From Aquatica leii (lineage: Eukaryota > Arthropoda > Insecta > Coleoptera > Lampyridae): a stretch of DNA of 64,000 nt. The notes under the pieces were generated by a model, which saw nothing but the letters and a program-made list of their open reading frames with translations, did not search any database and had not been told where the DNA came from. Below are positions 22,093-33,564 of this stretch, in pieces. Each line of letters begins with the position of its first letter. Position 1 is the stretch's first letter. The DNA is taken from the NCBI GenBank assembly GCA_035610365.1, contig CM069434.1, positions 30,466,238 to 30,530,237 on the forward strand. Reading direction: 5' to 3'. Both the position numbers and the translations under genes were made by a program.

Positions 22093-24256
22093 GTAAAAAA
22101 ATTTTACACGACTAAAATTAACAACACCAAACAAGTCATGATAGCAGATAACCCCATGGTGAACGCAGCCCTAGAAGACAAAATAAAAGATGGAAAGATA
22201 ATATAGAATGAAAAAACTATTAGTTTCAAAAGAAGATTGAATGGGATTTAGATGTTGACAACTTATACTGTCGAAACTTGTTTCGTTTAATAATAAATAA
22301 TTAATGTATTATTTTTGTGGATTGACTTTGTGTATACATTACAATTTATTCTGTATTACTTTAGTTTGAAGATGGATTACTTTAAGGATATTAAGTTTAA
22401 TTACCGTTCCTTTAAACAAAATGATTTATATAACTGTTCCAAATTATAAATACGTTACCACTGCAGTTTTTAGATGTCAAAAAACTTTTAGTTAACAATT
22501 AATAAAGTTTAACCGTTGAGATGTAGAAGTACAGCAAAATATAAGTTTTAATTAGTATCAATTATATAGTTTTATAATTTATTGTGTAAGTAAATACTTA
22601 GTTATAATTTTTATTATTATAAATACACGTAATTAATCAGTACGTGATAAATAAATTTATTTTCTTTATATGAAAATATGTTTTTATTATTTCTTTCTTG
22701 TGTTTTCATAATTAAAATTTTTTAAAAGATAATTAAGTTGTTTACTGCTTGAAAATTTAATAAAATAGTGTACGTTACTTTCAGTTGAATAATTTACTTC
22801 AAAAGATCATATCTTTACGAACTTTTGCTAATGGAATTTAATAATGGTTCTCAATTTACTTTCGATTTTGTGTATAGAAAAGATAAATTAATCTTTGAGT
22901 GAAATACATTTCTTATTCTAGTTTTTTGAAAATTGTTTTTTAATTGCTTCTATTTTTCTAGCAAATTAAACTATTATTATTTTTTCATTATAATTATTTC
23001 TGCTAATAACACATGTGATATATAAAAACAAGAATTAGGACACTTGCGTTTTATGTACTTAACATTATATTACAATTATTATTATATTTTAATCTTAAGT
23101 AAATTTACACAATACTGTGTTGTTTATTAATGCTAATATTTTTAAATTAGTTAATAAATCGTTATGTTTTTTTTATTTATTTGTGTTGAATTGTGTAACT
23201 TTAACTTTAGCAATTTTAGGCAAGAAAATGCAAACAATAATTGATTATTGAAACGTAAGTAATGGCGTATCTAGTTTATTAAAAAAAACTTCTATAAAAA
23301 TTATTCTTAATTTAAAGCACACAAGAATACTCGTAAATTACTTAAATTTGTTACATCAGTATAAGACACAGTTTAGCATTATTAATTACTAGTACTCTAC
23401 AGAGAAAAGAAGTTTTTAAGCACTTAAGAAAAATAAAATTAACATTTTAAATTTTGTACAGCTAGACTAACTTCAGCAATAAAAGTTGTAAAAATATGCA
23501 TTAGTTTAAGGTTTTGCAAAGTTAAAATATCAAGTGGTAGTAAATTAATTTAATTCTTTTTAAGAAACGTTTTTTTTAAACATTAACTATTCAAAAAGAA
23601 ATATTTAAGCACGTAGCTGCTAGAAATTATAAAAAAATATTCAAATTATGTTTAGGTAAACATAAAAACGCTGCTTTTTAGATAGTTAACTTAAGTAATA
23701 TTCTTTAAGGAAAAGTAAGCAGAAACAAATAAAAGCTAAAATGTATTGGATATTTTTAAAGTGTAAATTTTATTCTACTAAAAAATAAAAATTAAAAAAA
23801 AGAGCTATTAAACAACTTCAAGTAAGAAGATATTTAAAATGTTGCTGTAATAAAACTACATTGATAGCAATTAAAATGCAAAAATAAAATTTTAATAAAC
23901 AGAAGTTTAAGAACACGCATTCAAGCATAGGTAATGTAAATACCTCTTAAAGTTTATGTTTTAACTGAAAATTTATTTCAAAGCTTAAAATTACAGCAAC
24001 ATAGTTGTACCGTTAGTATACTATATTAAAATAACTAGACTGCAACGCTTTACAACCTTAATTCATGGTGGTAGAAATTAGTAACAATTTATGTTTAACG
24101 TTTGGTACCCGGTAATAGTTTTTATAAAACATTTTCTATTGAATTTTCTGTGTTGTAGTAATTATAAATTAGGTTTTATATTTTGCTTACGTTTGCTAAT
24201 ACAGTTAGTTTTGTTTAGTAAAAACAATAATAAATTCTTAAACGACAATATTAAAT
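22093..24256. other. AT-rich stretch without recognisable genes
   Basis: Apart from a possible short LINE-tail echo near 22140-22230, I see nothing with conserved motifs. The rest is very AT-rich. Confidence 0.5.
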
Positions 24257-24665
24257 TTAATCTTGTTTTTCTCGTAAAATACTACTACTAATATATTCGC
24301 AACAATAGGTGACGGCGGCGAAACCATTGCGGCTTCTGATTCTCCAAAAAGTAAAATATGTAGATGTCAAACATTTGTTGTTAAGTGAATCAAATGCAAG
24401 TATGTTAGTATACAAAGACTCAACATCAAAATTAATTACAACGTTAGTGAGTTGTAGTCGAAAATTATGCAATTTTTGAACAAAATTTTCAGAGTTGAGT
24501 ATAAATGATTTTGTCTTATGTGCAAAAAATTTTAATAAATTTGCAAGATATTTAAGAGAGTTTATAAGTAGGCGAATTTATAGCACTGACGATTAGGCAT
24601 AAAGGAATATCAAACTTATAAATTTTATGTAATCAATAGAATCAAAGAGTTTTAGAAACTTTTGG
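24257..24665 (-). pseudogene. Penelope-like reverse transcriptase fragment
   Basis: The minus strand reads, in one nearly continuous frame, DIPLCLIVSAINSPTYKLSK, YLANLLKFF, NSENFVQKLHNFRLQL, then NVVINFDVESLYTNI. These are the RPIVS..NSPTY.L.KYL and VSFDV.SL(F/Y)TN(I/V) boxes of Penelope-like RT; the FDVESLYTN motif carries the first catalytic Asp. A short following segment (RIRSRNGFAAVTY) lies where the G.AMGSP box belongs and is degenerate. The YADD box is not seen. It is not on the same strand as the other Penelope-like fragment at 11.6 kb, so they are separate copies. Confidence 0.8.
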
Positions 24666-25612
24666 CGCTAAAAATTTTATCGGTTTTACTAATTGATAAT
24701 ATTGATATGTAATGTTTGAAAATTAGTTTCATGGATTTGAAGCCAGTCTATAAAAGCAGGATTTTAAAGCGCAATCAATTAGTTTATGCCAGGCTTTAAA
24801 GATGTTTACTGTAACGTGCAAACAAAAATAATTATTTTATAAGTCTAATAAAACGGTAAATATTTTAGAGCTTTAATTTTAAATAATAATTAGTCGTAAT
24901 TTTGTGCTAAACAAAATTCACAAAACGGAACATATTTGTACGTTTGTGTTCTATTTTTTTCTTTTATTTGCAGTACAGTAAAAAATAAAAAAAAACAAAT
25001 GATAATGCTAAATAAATAATAATTTACATAACAAGCGTCAAACGTAAAGCATAGCATAACAAACGTGCAACCGCAATTTTGACGAGAGTAATGTACATTT
25101 TTTTTTGTTGCTTTTTGTAAAATACATTGTTTAAAAAAAATTAAAAAATATTTTAAATCACCAGAAATATAATAATGTTAGTACTACATTTATTACTAAG
25201 TTTGTCAAATTTGACATCAATTTGTTACGGTAAAAAACCTTGTTATGGTTTACGTCATCTACGAGTTTAGATTTTCTCGTTATTTCCGTTTTTGTAAACA
25301 TTAAAAAATAGCAGGTGTTACCAAATGCTTAGTGATACAATCGCATTATTAATGGTGTAAAGTAATTAAGGTTTTGATGCTTGTATGTAAAAGAATTGCT
25401 GAAGTAAGAGTGCATTTCTATTTTACGGTGAGATTTAATTTTCTTTTATTTTAACAGCAAATTTGGTTACTTTCATGTGTTACGTTAGGAAATTTTTGAT
25501 TACTGTCTAGTTACGTCTTTTTCTAATAGTCAATAATTAAAACACAAACGGATTGCTGCATCAAATGGTTACTTATTAATTATATTAGCATCTATTCCTT
25601 GTACGGCGAAAA
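24666..25612. other. AT-rich stretch without recognisable genes
   Basis: Probably includes further decayed Penelope-like sequence near 24670-24840, but no motif can be assigned. Beyond that, nothing is visible. Confidence 0.45.
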
Positions 25613-26377
25613 GATAGAGTTAAACCCTTCTTTCAATTTTGTATTATAAATTAAACCAATGTATAAAGAGACAAGTTTACACGGCTCAAATTAGTAAAAG
25701 TGCAAAATTGAAAAATTATTTTATTATTAATTTGACGAACTAAAATTATGACATATTTTATGGAAGTTTAAATAACATTTTGTATAAAAAAAGACATTTA
25801 GGATCATTCAGATCAAGAAGAGTCATCCTCCAAATAAATTATCAACGGTTCCACTATAATCTCTATTACGATGTCAGTTTGCCACATTCTTTCTTCTTCA
25901 GCTTGTGCATGACTAATAGCTTTGTTCCAGTTTTCTGCAGATACATTCCCTACAGCTTGCAGAAATAATTAGTAAAGGTCTTTCATTTTAAAGGTTGTAT
26001 TGTTTTTTGCGACTTCTTCTTATATTTGACTCTATATCAACACAATAGGATTGAATTCACAGTGATACGGAGACAATCGCAAAACAGTATAACCCTATTC
26101 TTTTGCTATTGTATCAGTTACATATTTTGGCATGATAACAATTTACCTTGCGTCTTTTAACCCTGTCGTTAATCTTTCGATGAAAGCATCGGAGTCACAA
26201 TTGCTGTGTCTTTCCATACTTTGCTTACCGTATGAGCAGCGTTCACCCAAGTTTCATAAAAAATACAATTTCTTGCCCTCTTCTCTGCACTTTTGGATTT
26301 TTCGCAGAAAACGTCGTCTTCTGGCAATGATCTCGTTTTTTTCTTTAAGAATACTATTACGTGATTTTTTTGAGAAT

Positions 26378-26433
26378 CTATAATACAAAAGCACAATCAC
26401 ATTAAAAGATGTATAAAAAAACAATTTGTTTAC
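26378..26433 (-). other. 56-bp GT-AG intron in the transposase pseudogene
   Basis: Donor GTAAAC follows ...GATTTCGATGA and acceptor TTGTATTATAG precedes ATTCTCA. Removing it joins DFDE to FSKKSRN in frame. Confidence 0.75.
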
Positions 26434-26704
26434 TCATCGAAATCCAAGTTCTTTAATTAGCAAACTTATTGTAGTAATTTTTAATTGAAGTAGATTTTCG
26501 TTTTCCTGCAATTATACATCATATTCAGAGTTGGCGGTTTATTTCTTTGAAAAAAACTATGTATTAAACATCGAATAGCGTTTTTAGCTGCATCATCGAT
26601 GTTGTCCAAAACTGATCGTGGTCTGTGATACACTTTTGGTGCTTGAAGGTAATGTGTTTCTTGATATTCACGAATAATATTGAAAACACTCGACACACAA
26701 ACAC

Positions 26705-26753
26705 CTAAAATTGTAATCGATATAGATAATATTAATAACTTAATTAAAATTAC
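26705..26753 (-). other. 49-bp GT-AG intron in the transposase pseudogene
   Basis: Donor GTAATT follows ...AAACCCATAG and acceptor ACAATTTTAG precedes GTGTTTGTG. Removing it joins EKPIG to VCVSSVF in frame. Confidence 0.78.
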
Positions 26754-27289
26754 CTATGGGTTTTTCAGTAAACTCAATAATTTGGGTCTTAGCCCTATCA
26801 AAGTGTTTCTTGGTACTAGTTTTAAAGATATTTATAATGTGTTTCTTGTCATCAATCGAAAAATGCCGGGCTGTTCGTTTTTTCGGTGGCCACAGCGCCA
26901 TAGCTTGATCCATAATCAAATTAATGAATAACTTAAAATAGAAAAGGTAACTTTAACATTAATCTTTAATGAATCATGTCACTGAATATACATAAATGTC
27001 TTCCATAGTATTGAAAAATACTATTTCGTCAAAGGAATGAAAATAACAAAAACTAACCAAAATGTCGAACGTTAAACTCAGGTCAAACTGAAGTATGTCA
27101 TTAAATACTGGTGTTTGTTGTTATACTGACTTGAAAATTTTAACCAATAAAAACAATTTATTCAAATTTAGCGCGGATTTTATGGTCGGGACTTAACTCT
27201 ATCTAGGTTTTGCATAATTTAAGAATTTGATATACCTGAAATTATTATGTCATTGTTTTGCAAACAATTGTTCGATGTGTATTTTCTTT

Positions 27290-27420
27290 TTATCGTTGCA
27301 ATAAATGTACTCATTGTTAAATTAGTTGTGTTCTATTTGTCTTAAGTGTTGTGAGGTAAAAACGGACACTTAGAGTTTTCTTCTTACCGTTTTGGCGCTT
27401 TTCTATTCAAATTGCAATCC
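27290..27420 (+). repeat. LTR-3'-end-like remnant
   Basis: An AATAAA-like signal is followed by a GT/T-rich stretch, an ACGGACACTTAGAG block and TTCTTACCGTTTTGGCGC. The end resembles 39660-39770, which has the same ACGG...TCTA...CTAACCGTTTTGGCG order. This suggests a shared retrotransposon family; no internal genes follow here. Confidence 0.35.
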
Positions 27421-29639
27421 ACTCATTGAAGACAAACTAAATTTTAATAATTACTACTCCCACTTTCTACTCTTCAAAAATTTAAGCTATCATCTCTTTT
27501 TGCTACAGTGAATTAGTCACATTCATTCCATTCAATTTTAACCAAATTTCAAGATTTTCTAAATAACTTTTCCACCTGTAACATACTCATTCTAATATAA
27601 TAATTGACTTTAAACACTTAGTTTTATGTGGATTTTTACTTTTCATTTTGCCAGTAGAGAGCTGTTTTCTTCCATTACGTAACTACACTAACGAACGAAT
27701 ATTGACGTTTGCAATGTTGGCAGCACAAAAAATCCTTTTGTTTGCTTACAATTCATATTACCCCTGTATTCTTAATAAAATGTTTTAATTAATATGCTAA
27801 TTAATATGTGTTTATCAAGTATTTGTTTTTGTACTTAATTGTACTTTTCTTGTGTTTAAAACAGTTTTAAGTATTATTTTTTAAGTAGAAATATAAATTT
27901 TACATTTCTTTATGTTTAAAAAGTGGGTTTACGTAAATTATGTCAATTGTTAAAGTAATTGTAAAATTAGTAACAGTAATTTTATTAATGTCAAATTAAT
28001 TATAAATTTATAACAAATTTATTTGACCATTAGAAACCAGAAACTTTTGCTAAATTATTAAGAAGGATCTAAATATGACCTACATTAAATGTAGTTTATG
28101 ATACAATTTCTAAGTCTGAAAAGGGGTTTGTTTATAAATACAACAATTTAGTTTTGACCAAAAATCTTTAATATATTTATTAACCACATATTTTTCAGAA
28201 CAATAACATTGAAGTAGTTAATTATTTAATTATTTCAGCTTCAACTTTGAGAAAAAAATTTACATTAATTCAAAGCATTGTTAAACCAAGTTTATAAATT
28301 AAACAAAAGGTTTTTGGTATTCTGATACAGCTAATGAAAGCAAAAGCTATTGCGCTTGGTTTTAAGGGTTGCATAATTTTCATTTAGTAAAGAAGTTTAT
28401 TAATTCAACAGATTGTGATACGTACTGTTATTGTAATACTTGCGGTTTATATCTGAAAGGTTTAAATTTTAATAATTTTATACAATATAAAAATAAAATA
28501 AATTTAACCTCGTTAAATGAGGCTAAAATATTATAAGTTAGAGATTACTATAAATTATAATTTAAATTAAGTATTTGCTTATACCTATTTTGTAAAAATA
28601 ATTAGAAGAAAAAGGTTTTAAATTATATATAGCTTTAAGAGAAACAAATACTTTTACGTGTAATAAACCGTAAATGTGTTTAATTATTATTATTAATTAT
28701 ATTCATATATGGTTTTTGACAAAAAAAGATACGTCTGCGAACTTTTTTAAGGCAATAAAAATATAAAACCATTTCTAAAAATTTTTAAACAAAAATGTAT
28801 GTAATAATCTTGTTTTGTTAAATACTTTGAAATGTTTGTGTTCGTTTTGGGTAAAAAATTGTTTTAATAAATTCTCAGAATTTTACCTAAACATTTGTAT
28901 AGAAGTTACGTGTAATGTAATTGAAAAAGGTTAGTAACCTGAGAGAAAGGTTATAAAAAACAAAATTACAGCAAAGAAAATCTTCTAAATAAGATGCTTT
29001 TATGGAAGGGCATTGTTTACGAGCTGGTATTCTTATCCTTGTAAAGCAGTTTTCGCGTTTTATGAGTATGAAAGAAAGTATACAGATTTAATTTGTTACA
29101 CCATTGGTATTTCTTTAACAGAAAAGAAACGTATTTAATGGAATTGTGGTCGTCTGATATATACCACTCTTTGTATTGTTATAACTTTTTTAAGTTTAAT
29201 GCGTATATTAATCTAAAACGTGCATATAATTTAAATAACTTAAAACTTATAATCTAATTTGTTTAGATATGCTTGAGTAATTGCATGTACCTATAGAACA
29301 CGTAATAACTTAACTATTTAACATAATTTCTAAATTAATTATACACCAAACACAACATTAACTTTACCATAATTTATTAATTTTTACGCACTTATTTTAG
29401 TGACAAAAGTTTTTTATTACTGCAATATCATTTTAAGCGATAACATTCTTTTAGTGTCGATGGGGGCCATAGTTTAGCTATCAACACGCTTACGTGTTTA
29501 ATAAATATTTAACACACACTTTATGTTTTTTGATATTGTGTCTTTTTGTAGTGTTATTCTGAATCAGTTATTAAAATCACGTGAATAAACTATTTAAACA
29601 GATTTTGTATTTTATAACTTTCTTCTTGTTTTTTTTAGT
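27421..29639. other. AT-rich stretch without recognisable genes
   Basis: No exon, transposon domain or RNA gene could be supported. Sequence is AT-rich with many short homopolymer runs. Confidence 0.5.
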
Positions 29640-30225
29640 CTTAGTACGATGTTGTACGTGGGTTATTTCGCCGCTGTTTATAATTATACTTTTTTCCCGA
29701 AGTATTTGTTGCGCTATTTCTTTTATTTTTGAGTCTGCACAAATCCTTCTGCAACACAGCGAAATATATGGCGCATTTAGTGTGATGCTTGTTTTGTTGC
29801 TTCAAACTATCAGGTATGTGATTGTCTTAAGTCAAGCTTGCCGTAGAACCAACTGCGTACTATCTACAAAAGCCTGTATAGCCAATTGTTTCAGAAAGCT
29901 TCTGGTGCTGCAGAATATGCAAACTGTGTCAGTCTGGCAATGTCAACTTTAAACCCTTGAAAGCTCTCCGCAGGTTTCTGAACGCGGTTTTTTATTTCAA
30001 GTTAATATACTTGTTGCAGATAAACATTTCCAATTTTTTTTTCTAGACGTGAAATTAATAGTTAATTTTTTAAAAGTGATCAGAAACAGTCTGCGAAATT
30101 TTAAGTTTTTTTCCAAATAAAGCCACTATTAAGGATGTTACTCGTTATCCCAACAATTAGCTGTAACTATAGCTTCAAACTGGTTGTAGTATGTTGACCA
30201 AGAAACTTTTCTATCAAAATATAGA
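29640..30225 (-). pseudogene. LTR-retrotransposon Gag fragment
   Basis: The minus strand begins with FDRKVSWSTYYNQFEAIV (compare YDG...W..Y..QFE of insect Gypsy-like Gag), then ANCWDNE and a degenerate middle. It continues with VQKPAESFQGFKVDIARLTQ and FAYSAAPEAF in one frame and LKQLAIQAFVDSTQ in the next. The last parts match the LAYP.AP....EQLA.QAF(V/I)DG...E box of insect Gypsy-type Gag. Frames shift at least twice. The plus-strand open frame over 29581-29952 is a shadow. No pol is seen next to it. Confidence 0.75.
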
Positions 30226-30981
30226 GATACAAATTTAAACTTGTGAGATATCTTGTTTGGACACTTTTTATAGCGCTGTAGTTTGAAATACGACCGATTC
30301 ATTATTACTAAATTGTTTAAATTATATGTATTGATAAAAAATTAAAGAAACACGGTTTATAAACAAACACACGCAAAGCACGTACTAATCATTTGTTTGT
30401 ATACACATGTTACAAGTTTAAAACTAGCTTTAAATATTTTTTCAATTTACGTAATTAATATACGATTAATATAAATGTAACCACTTTTTACTAACACAAT
30501 GCAAGTTAAGCAAAATAACAAATTAGCAATTTAATTTAATAACAAATATTAGAAAAGCCGTTGCAGTACGCCTGCAGATGTGTAATTTCAAGAGAAAAAT
30601 TTTTCATAGAATATACAGGCAGTATCAAATTTCGTGTTAAGTACAGGGATCTCGTTTATTATCAGAGAAAAAGAGTTGGTTAAATGGACAAAAATGATCT
30701 AAATAAATTAAAAAAAATTTAAAAAACAAAATTTACCTCCTCTATAAAGTTTCTGAAATATGACAAAAAATAATAAAATTAGTGTTTTTGATTTTTAGCT
30801 TTAAAATTGTTATTTGGGGAGGTATTTAAAAACTGAAAAAACTTTTTTAACAGAACTTTTTCTTTTTCTTTCTTTTTTGAAGTTTTATGCCATAAGATAG
30901 AGAAAAAAAATTAGGGCGTGTACTAGTGTACACATGTAAGAAGTGAAACTTCTTTATGGCCTTATTTTTCGCAAAATGATC

Positions 30982-31346
30982 TACATGCAACTTTTCAGAA
31001 ATTGGTTAAATAAAGTTAAATTAGATAAATTTTAAACAAAAGGATTTTATTATCATAGACATGAATACAAATTTTTGTAAATCAATTAACTAATTTTTGT
31101 AGATTCAATTTCATATTTCAGTTACCATAAGCCATTAATTACAAAAATATATAATAACGATGACAATGATAGTAATAATTCTATTACAATTAATGAAATG
31201 CTGTAATAATCTTAGTAGCAAAAAGTTAAAGTTAATAAAGTTAAATAATTGTATTATTTGTATTCATGTCTATGATAACAAAATCCTTTTGTTTAAAATT
31301 TATCTAATTTAACTTTATTTAACCAATTTCTGAAAAGTTGCATGTA
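30982..31346. repeat. Inverted repeat with about 90-bp arms
   Basis: The left arm 30982-31073 begins TACATGCAACTTTTCAG and the right arm ends with its complement at 31346. Both contain the AACAAAAGGATTTT and CATAGACATGAATACAAAT blocks in opposite sense. The spacer is about 180 bp. Confidence 0.75.
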
Positions 31347-31608
31347 TATCAATTAATTGATGTTCATTAAATTAGCAGTCTTATTAATTAATAAATACTA
31401 TTTTAATGAAATCATTTACATTGACCGATAGTTACAATAAGAAACTGAGGTTAACCTTAAATATTTTAAATTTAAAATTAGATAAATTTAAAAAAGGATT
31501 TTATTATAATAGACATGAATACAAATAATACAATTATTTCACTTTAACTTTTTGCTACTAAGATTATTACAGCATTTCATTAATTGAAATAGAATTATTA
31601 CTATCATT

Positions 31609-31770
31609 GTCATCGTTCAAACAGAAACTGCGGTTAACCTTAAATATATTAAATTTAAAATGTCATCGTTCAATCAGAAACTGAGGTTAACCTTAAATAT
31701 ATTAAATTTAAAATGTCATTGTTCAATCAGAAACTGAGGTTAACCTTAAATATTTTAAATTTAAATTAAT
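31609..31770 (+). repeat. 53-bp tandem repeat, about three copies
   Basis: Units start GTCATCGTTCAA at 31609 and 31662 and GTCATTGTTCAA at 31715. Each contains CAGAAACTG(A/C)GGTTAACCT and an ATTAAATTTAAA end. The period is exactly 53. A related single copy (GAAACTGAGGTTAACC) lies at about 31441. Confidence 0.85.
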
Positions 31771-32122
31771 AACATATTTCAGAATTTATACTCTATGTCA
31801 ATTAATTCCACCCAAGTATTAGAAAAATAGATATAATTACTTACTTTTGTTAAAAATCCACTGGAATTAGAATTAAAATAAAGCCTTTGATTTTGTTGAT
31901 CACTTTAGTATTGATATATTATTTATCACGTCGCTATTGCGTTTCAGAAAAAAAGATGGCGCGTAACGGAAAAAATGTGACGGTAAATTTTTTTCCAACG
32001 CCGATAAAGAAGTTTCACTTCAAAAATCTTGATTTCAAAAATGTATAACGTGTTCATAAAAAAATCAAAAATAAGTTTAACATTTAAAGAAAAGCGTTCC
32101 CATTAAAAATTTATTAATAAGT

Positions 32123-32231
32123 ACTAAGATTAGAATGTCTTCCGGGTTTGGACCATGTCATAGTTGCAACCGAAGCTGCTTCGGTTGCAACTATGACACG
32201 GTCCAAACCCGGAAGACATTCTAATCTTAGT
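32123..32231. repeat. Near-perfect palindrome, 54-bp arms with 1-bp centre
   Basis: Arms 32123-32176 and 32178-32231 are inverted copies with one mismatch (a G-T type difference near the middle of the arm). The centre is GAAGC-T-GCTTC. It is less AT-rich than the surroundings and lies exactly where the left mariner-like copy ends. Such a palindrome would form a long hairpin or cruciform. Confidence 0.9.
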
Positions 32232-32344
32232 ATAGATTCCGGCCGTGGAAGCCTTCGATATTACATTATTAATAAGTGTCAATAATAGTAATATCCGTGA
32301 ACAACAAATACATTTCTAAATTAATAAACAATTTAAGTTTAACT

Positions 32345-32880
32345 ACAATAAATGTTCAAATTCATGACCTTGATTTTCTAGACACATTACACATCTTCTC
32401 AAAACTTGTTCTGAAGCACGTCTAATGTGAACCTTCGGACAATAACTACATGGACTAATAATTTGCTATCTTAGCTGCTCAACAGTGTTTGAAGTTACAG
32501 AATATACTTAATCCTTAACGTAACCCCAAAAGTAAAAGTCTAGTGGTGTTAGACCCGAAGACCTCTCAGCGAAAGTATGGATCGATTTGTTCCTAACCAT
32601 CTGTCTGGAAATTTTTGTTTTAAATCATTTTGGACAACTTGCGCATTGTGCATTTGTTGAAAATGAATTGATTTGAGTTGATTTAGGAGAATATTGTCTA
32701 GAAAATTTTCAAACTCGGTTTGTAAGAAAGTGAGATTATTACTATATTATATTAATAAAATATATATATTATTAAATATTCCACACCAAACATTGAAACT
32801 AAACTGAACTTGAGGTCTAACTTCTATAATTCTTACTTCATTTTCTGTGGACCAACTTAATAAATTTTCAATCAAAACGG
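32345..32880 (-). pseudogene. Mariner/IS630-like transposase, C-terminal half
   Basis: The minus strand reads KTVLIENLLSWSTENEVRII and QVQFSFNVWCGI, the WS.E.E....QFS.NVW.GI region before the second catalytic Asp. After a gap it continues AQVVQNDLKQKFPDRW, then (one-base shift) RSSGLTPLDFYFWGYVKD, SNTVEQL and RRASEQVLRRCVMCLENQGH. The FPDRW and RS.(D/G)LTPLDF.(L/F)WG boxes are diagnostic. In the family the residue before LTP is usually Asp; here it is Gly, which together with stops after VKD and EQLR shows decay. The N-terminal helix-turn-helix region is missing. Confidence 0.84.
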
Positions 32881-33540
32881 TTTTCTTTAAAGTAATCTTT
32901 GATTTTTTTATGAACATGTTATACATTTTCGAAATCAGGATTTTTTTCTTTATTTTATGGCATAAAACTTTAAAATGGCTACCATATAAAAAACAAAAGT
33001 TGGTATCGATATAAAGTAAAGTAATAACGATAACAAAAATGTATTGCCATCATCTGAAAGAGCAGAAACAGTTCTTTTGAAAAAAATTTTTTTTTTGGTT
33101 TTTAAATACCTTCTCAAATAACAATTTTAAAGCTAAAAAACAAAAACACTAATTTTATTATTTTCTGCCATATTTCAGATACTTTATAGAGGAAGTAAAT
33201 TTTGTTTGTTGAATTTATTTAGAGATAACCCAAGGATCATTTTTGTCTATTTAGCCCACTTTTTATCTCTGATAATAAACGAAATTTGATACAGCCTGTA
33301 TATGTTTTTCTATGGAAGCATGGTTTATTAAAGGAAATAAATATAACATAATCAAAAACAAAAGATTCATATTATTATATTGTTCATTCATAATTATTAT
33401 TAATAATTAATATTTATAATAAATTATCATATGGATTATTTTAATATCCCATCAATCGTGTTTGCGCGTGCAAAGCAAAAAAAAGGAAATTTCATATAAT
33501 TCATAAATATTTCATAAGCAGCAAACGCACGCATTTGTTA

Positions 33541-33564
33541 ATTAGACATTAGACATTAGACATA
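33541..33564. repeat. Short tandem repeat, TTAGACA units (about three copies)
   Basis: ATTAGACATTAGACATTAGACAT shows a 7-bp period. Confidence 0.7.

Larger units (their letters stand above)
25786..26885 (-). pseudogene. Intron-containing IS630/Tc1-like transposase pseudogene
   Basis: Reading the minus strand: RTARHFSIDDKKHIINIFK and IIEFTEKPIG; intron 1 (26705-26753, 49 bp, GT-AG); VCVSSVFNIIREYQ, HRPRSVLDNIDDAAKNAIR and a degenerate stretch with three stops; LKNLDFDE; intron 2 (26378-26433, 56 bp, GT-AG); FSKKSRNSILKEKN and RRRFLRKIQKCREEG; then ETWVNAAHTVSKVW in a shifted frame. The last is the DETWVN box of the DDE core with its first Asp lost. The second-Asp region is missing. The end reads RLSPYHCEFNP, then ENWNKAISHAQAEEERMW, the usual C-terminal part. 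Both introns keep codon phase (Gly and Glu codons). Frameshifts and stops make it dead. Confidence 0.82.
25613..27203 (-). mobile_element. Tc1/mariner-like (IS630-type) DNA transposon with introns in its gene
   Basis: A minus-strand transposase gene is bracketed by a short inverted repeat: GATAGAGTTAA at 25613-25623 and its complement at 27193-27203. Beyond these 11 bp the arms match only loosely. A TA duplication is not evident, so the exact ends are uncertain. The coding part is described separately. Confidence 0.6.
30941..32020. mobile_element. Foldback-like insertion inside the left mariner-like copy
   Basis: AAGTGAAACTTCTTTAT at 30941-30957 has an exact inverted partner at 32004-32020. 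Within it lie longer inverted arms (30982-31073 against 31255-31346, near-identical), a second inverted pair around 31140-31270 and 31500-31620, and the 53-bp tandem array. No coding sequence is visible. The arrangement is that of a non-autonomous foldback or MITE-type element. Confidence 0.5.
30616..33298. mobile_element. Two inverted copies of a mariner-like element with a nested foldback insertion
   Basis: Both outer ends carry CAGGCNGTATCAAATTTCG pointing inward (30616 on; 33298 back), each next to TA. The outer arms (30616-30880 and 33050-33298) are near-identical inverted copies, and 30879-30912 matches 32940-32975. A further block at 32028-32115 is an inverted copy of 32865-32952, the start of the surviving transposase. 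So the left half is a second copy in opposite orientation, truncated where a palindrome begins (32123). The left copy is itself split by about 1.1 kb (30913-32025). The copies meet near 32120-32340. Confidence 0.72.

Noticed and set aside
22140-22260. Possible LINE post-RT tail (RQNKRWKDNIE) just after the BEL right repeat
   Set aside because: Only one short box is visible and the next boxes are missing, so chance cannot be excluded.
29581-29952. Plus-strand open frame of 123 codons
   Set aside because: It is the shadow of a minus-strand Gag fragment with clear motifs; its own sequence is hydrophobic and Cys-rich with no family resemblance.
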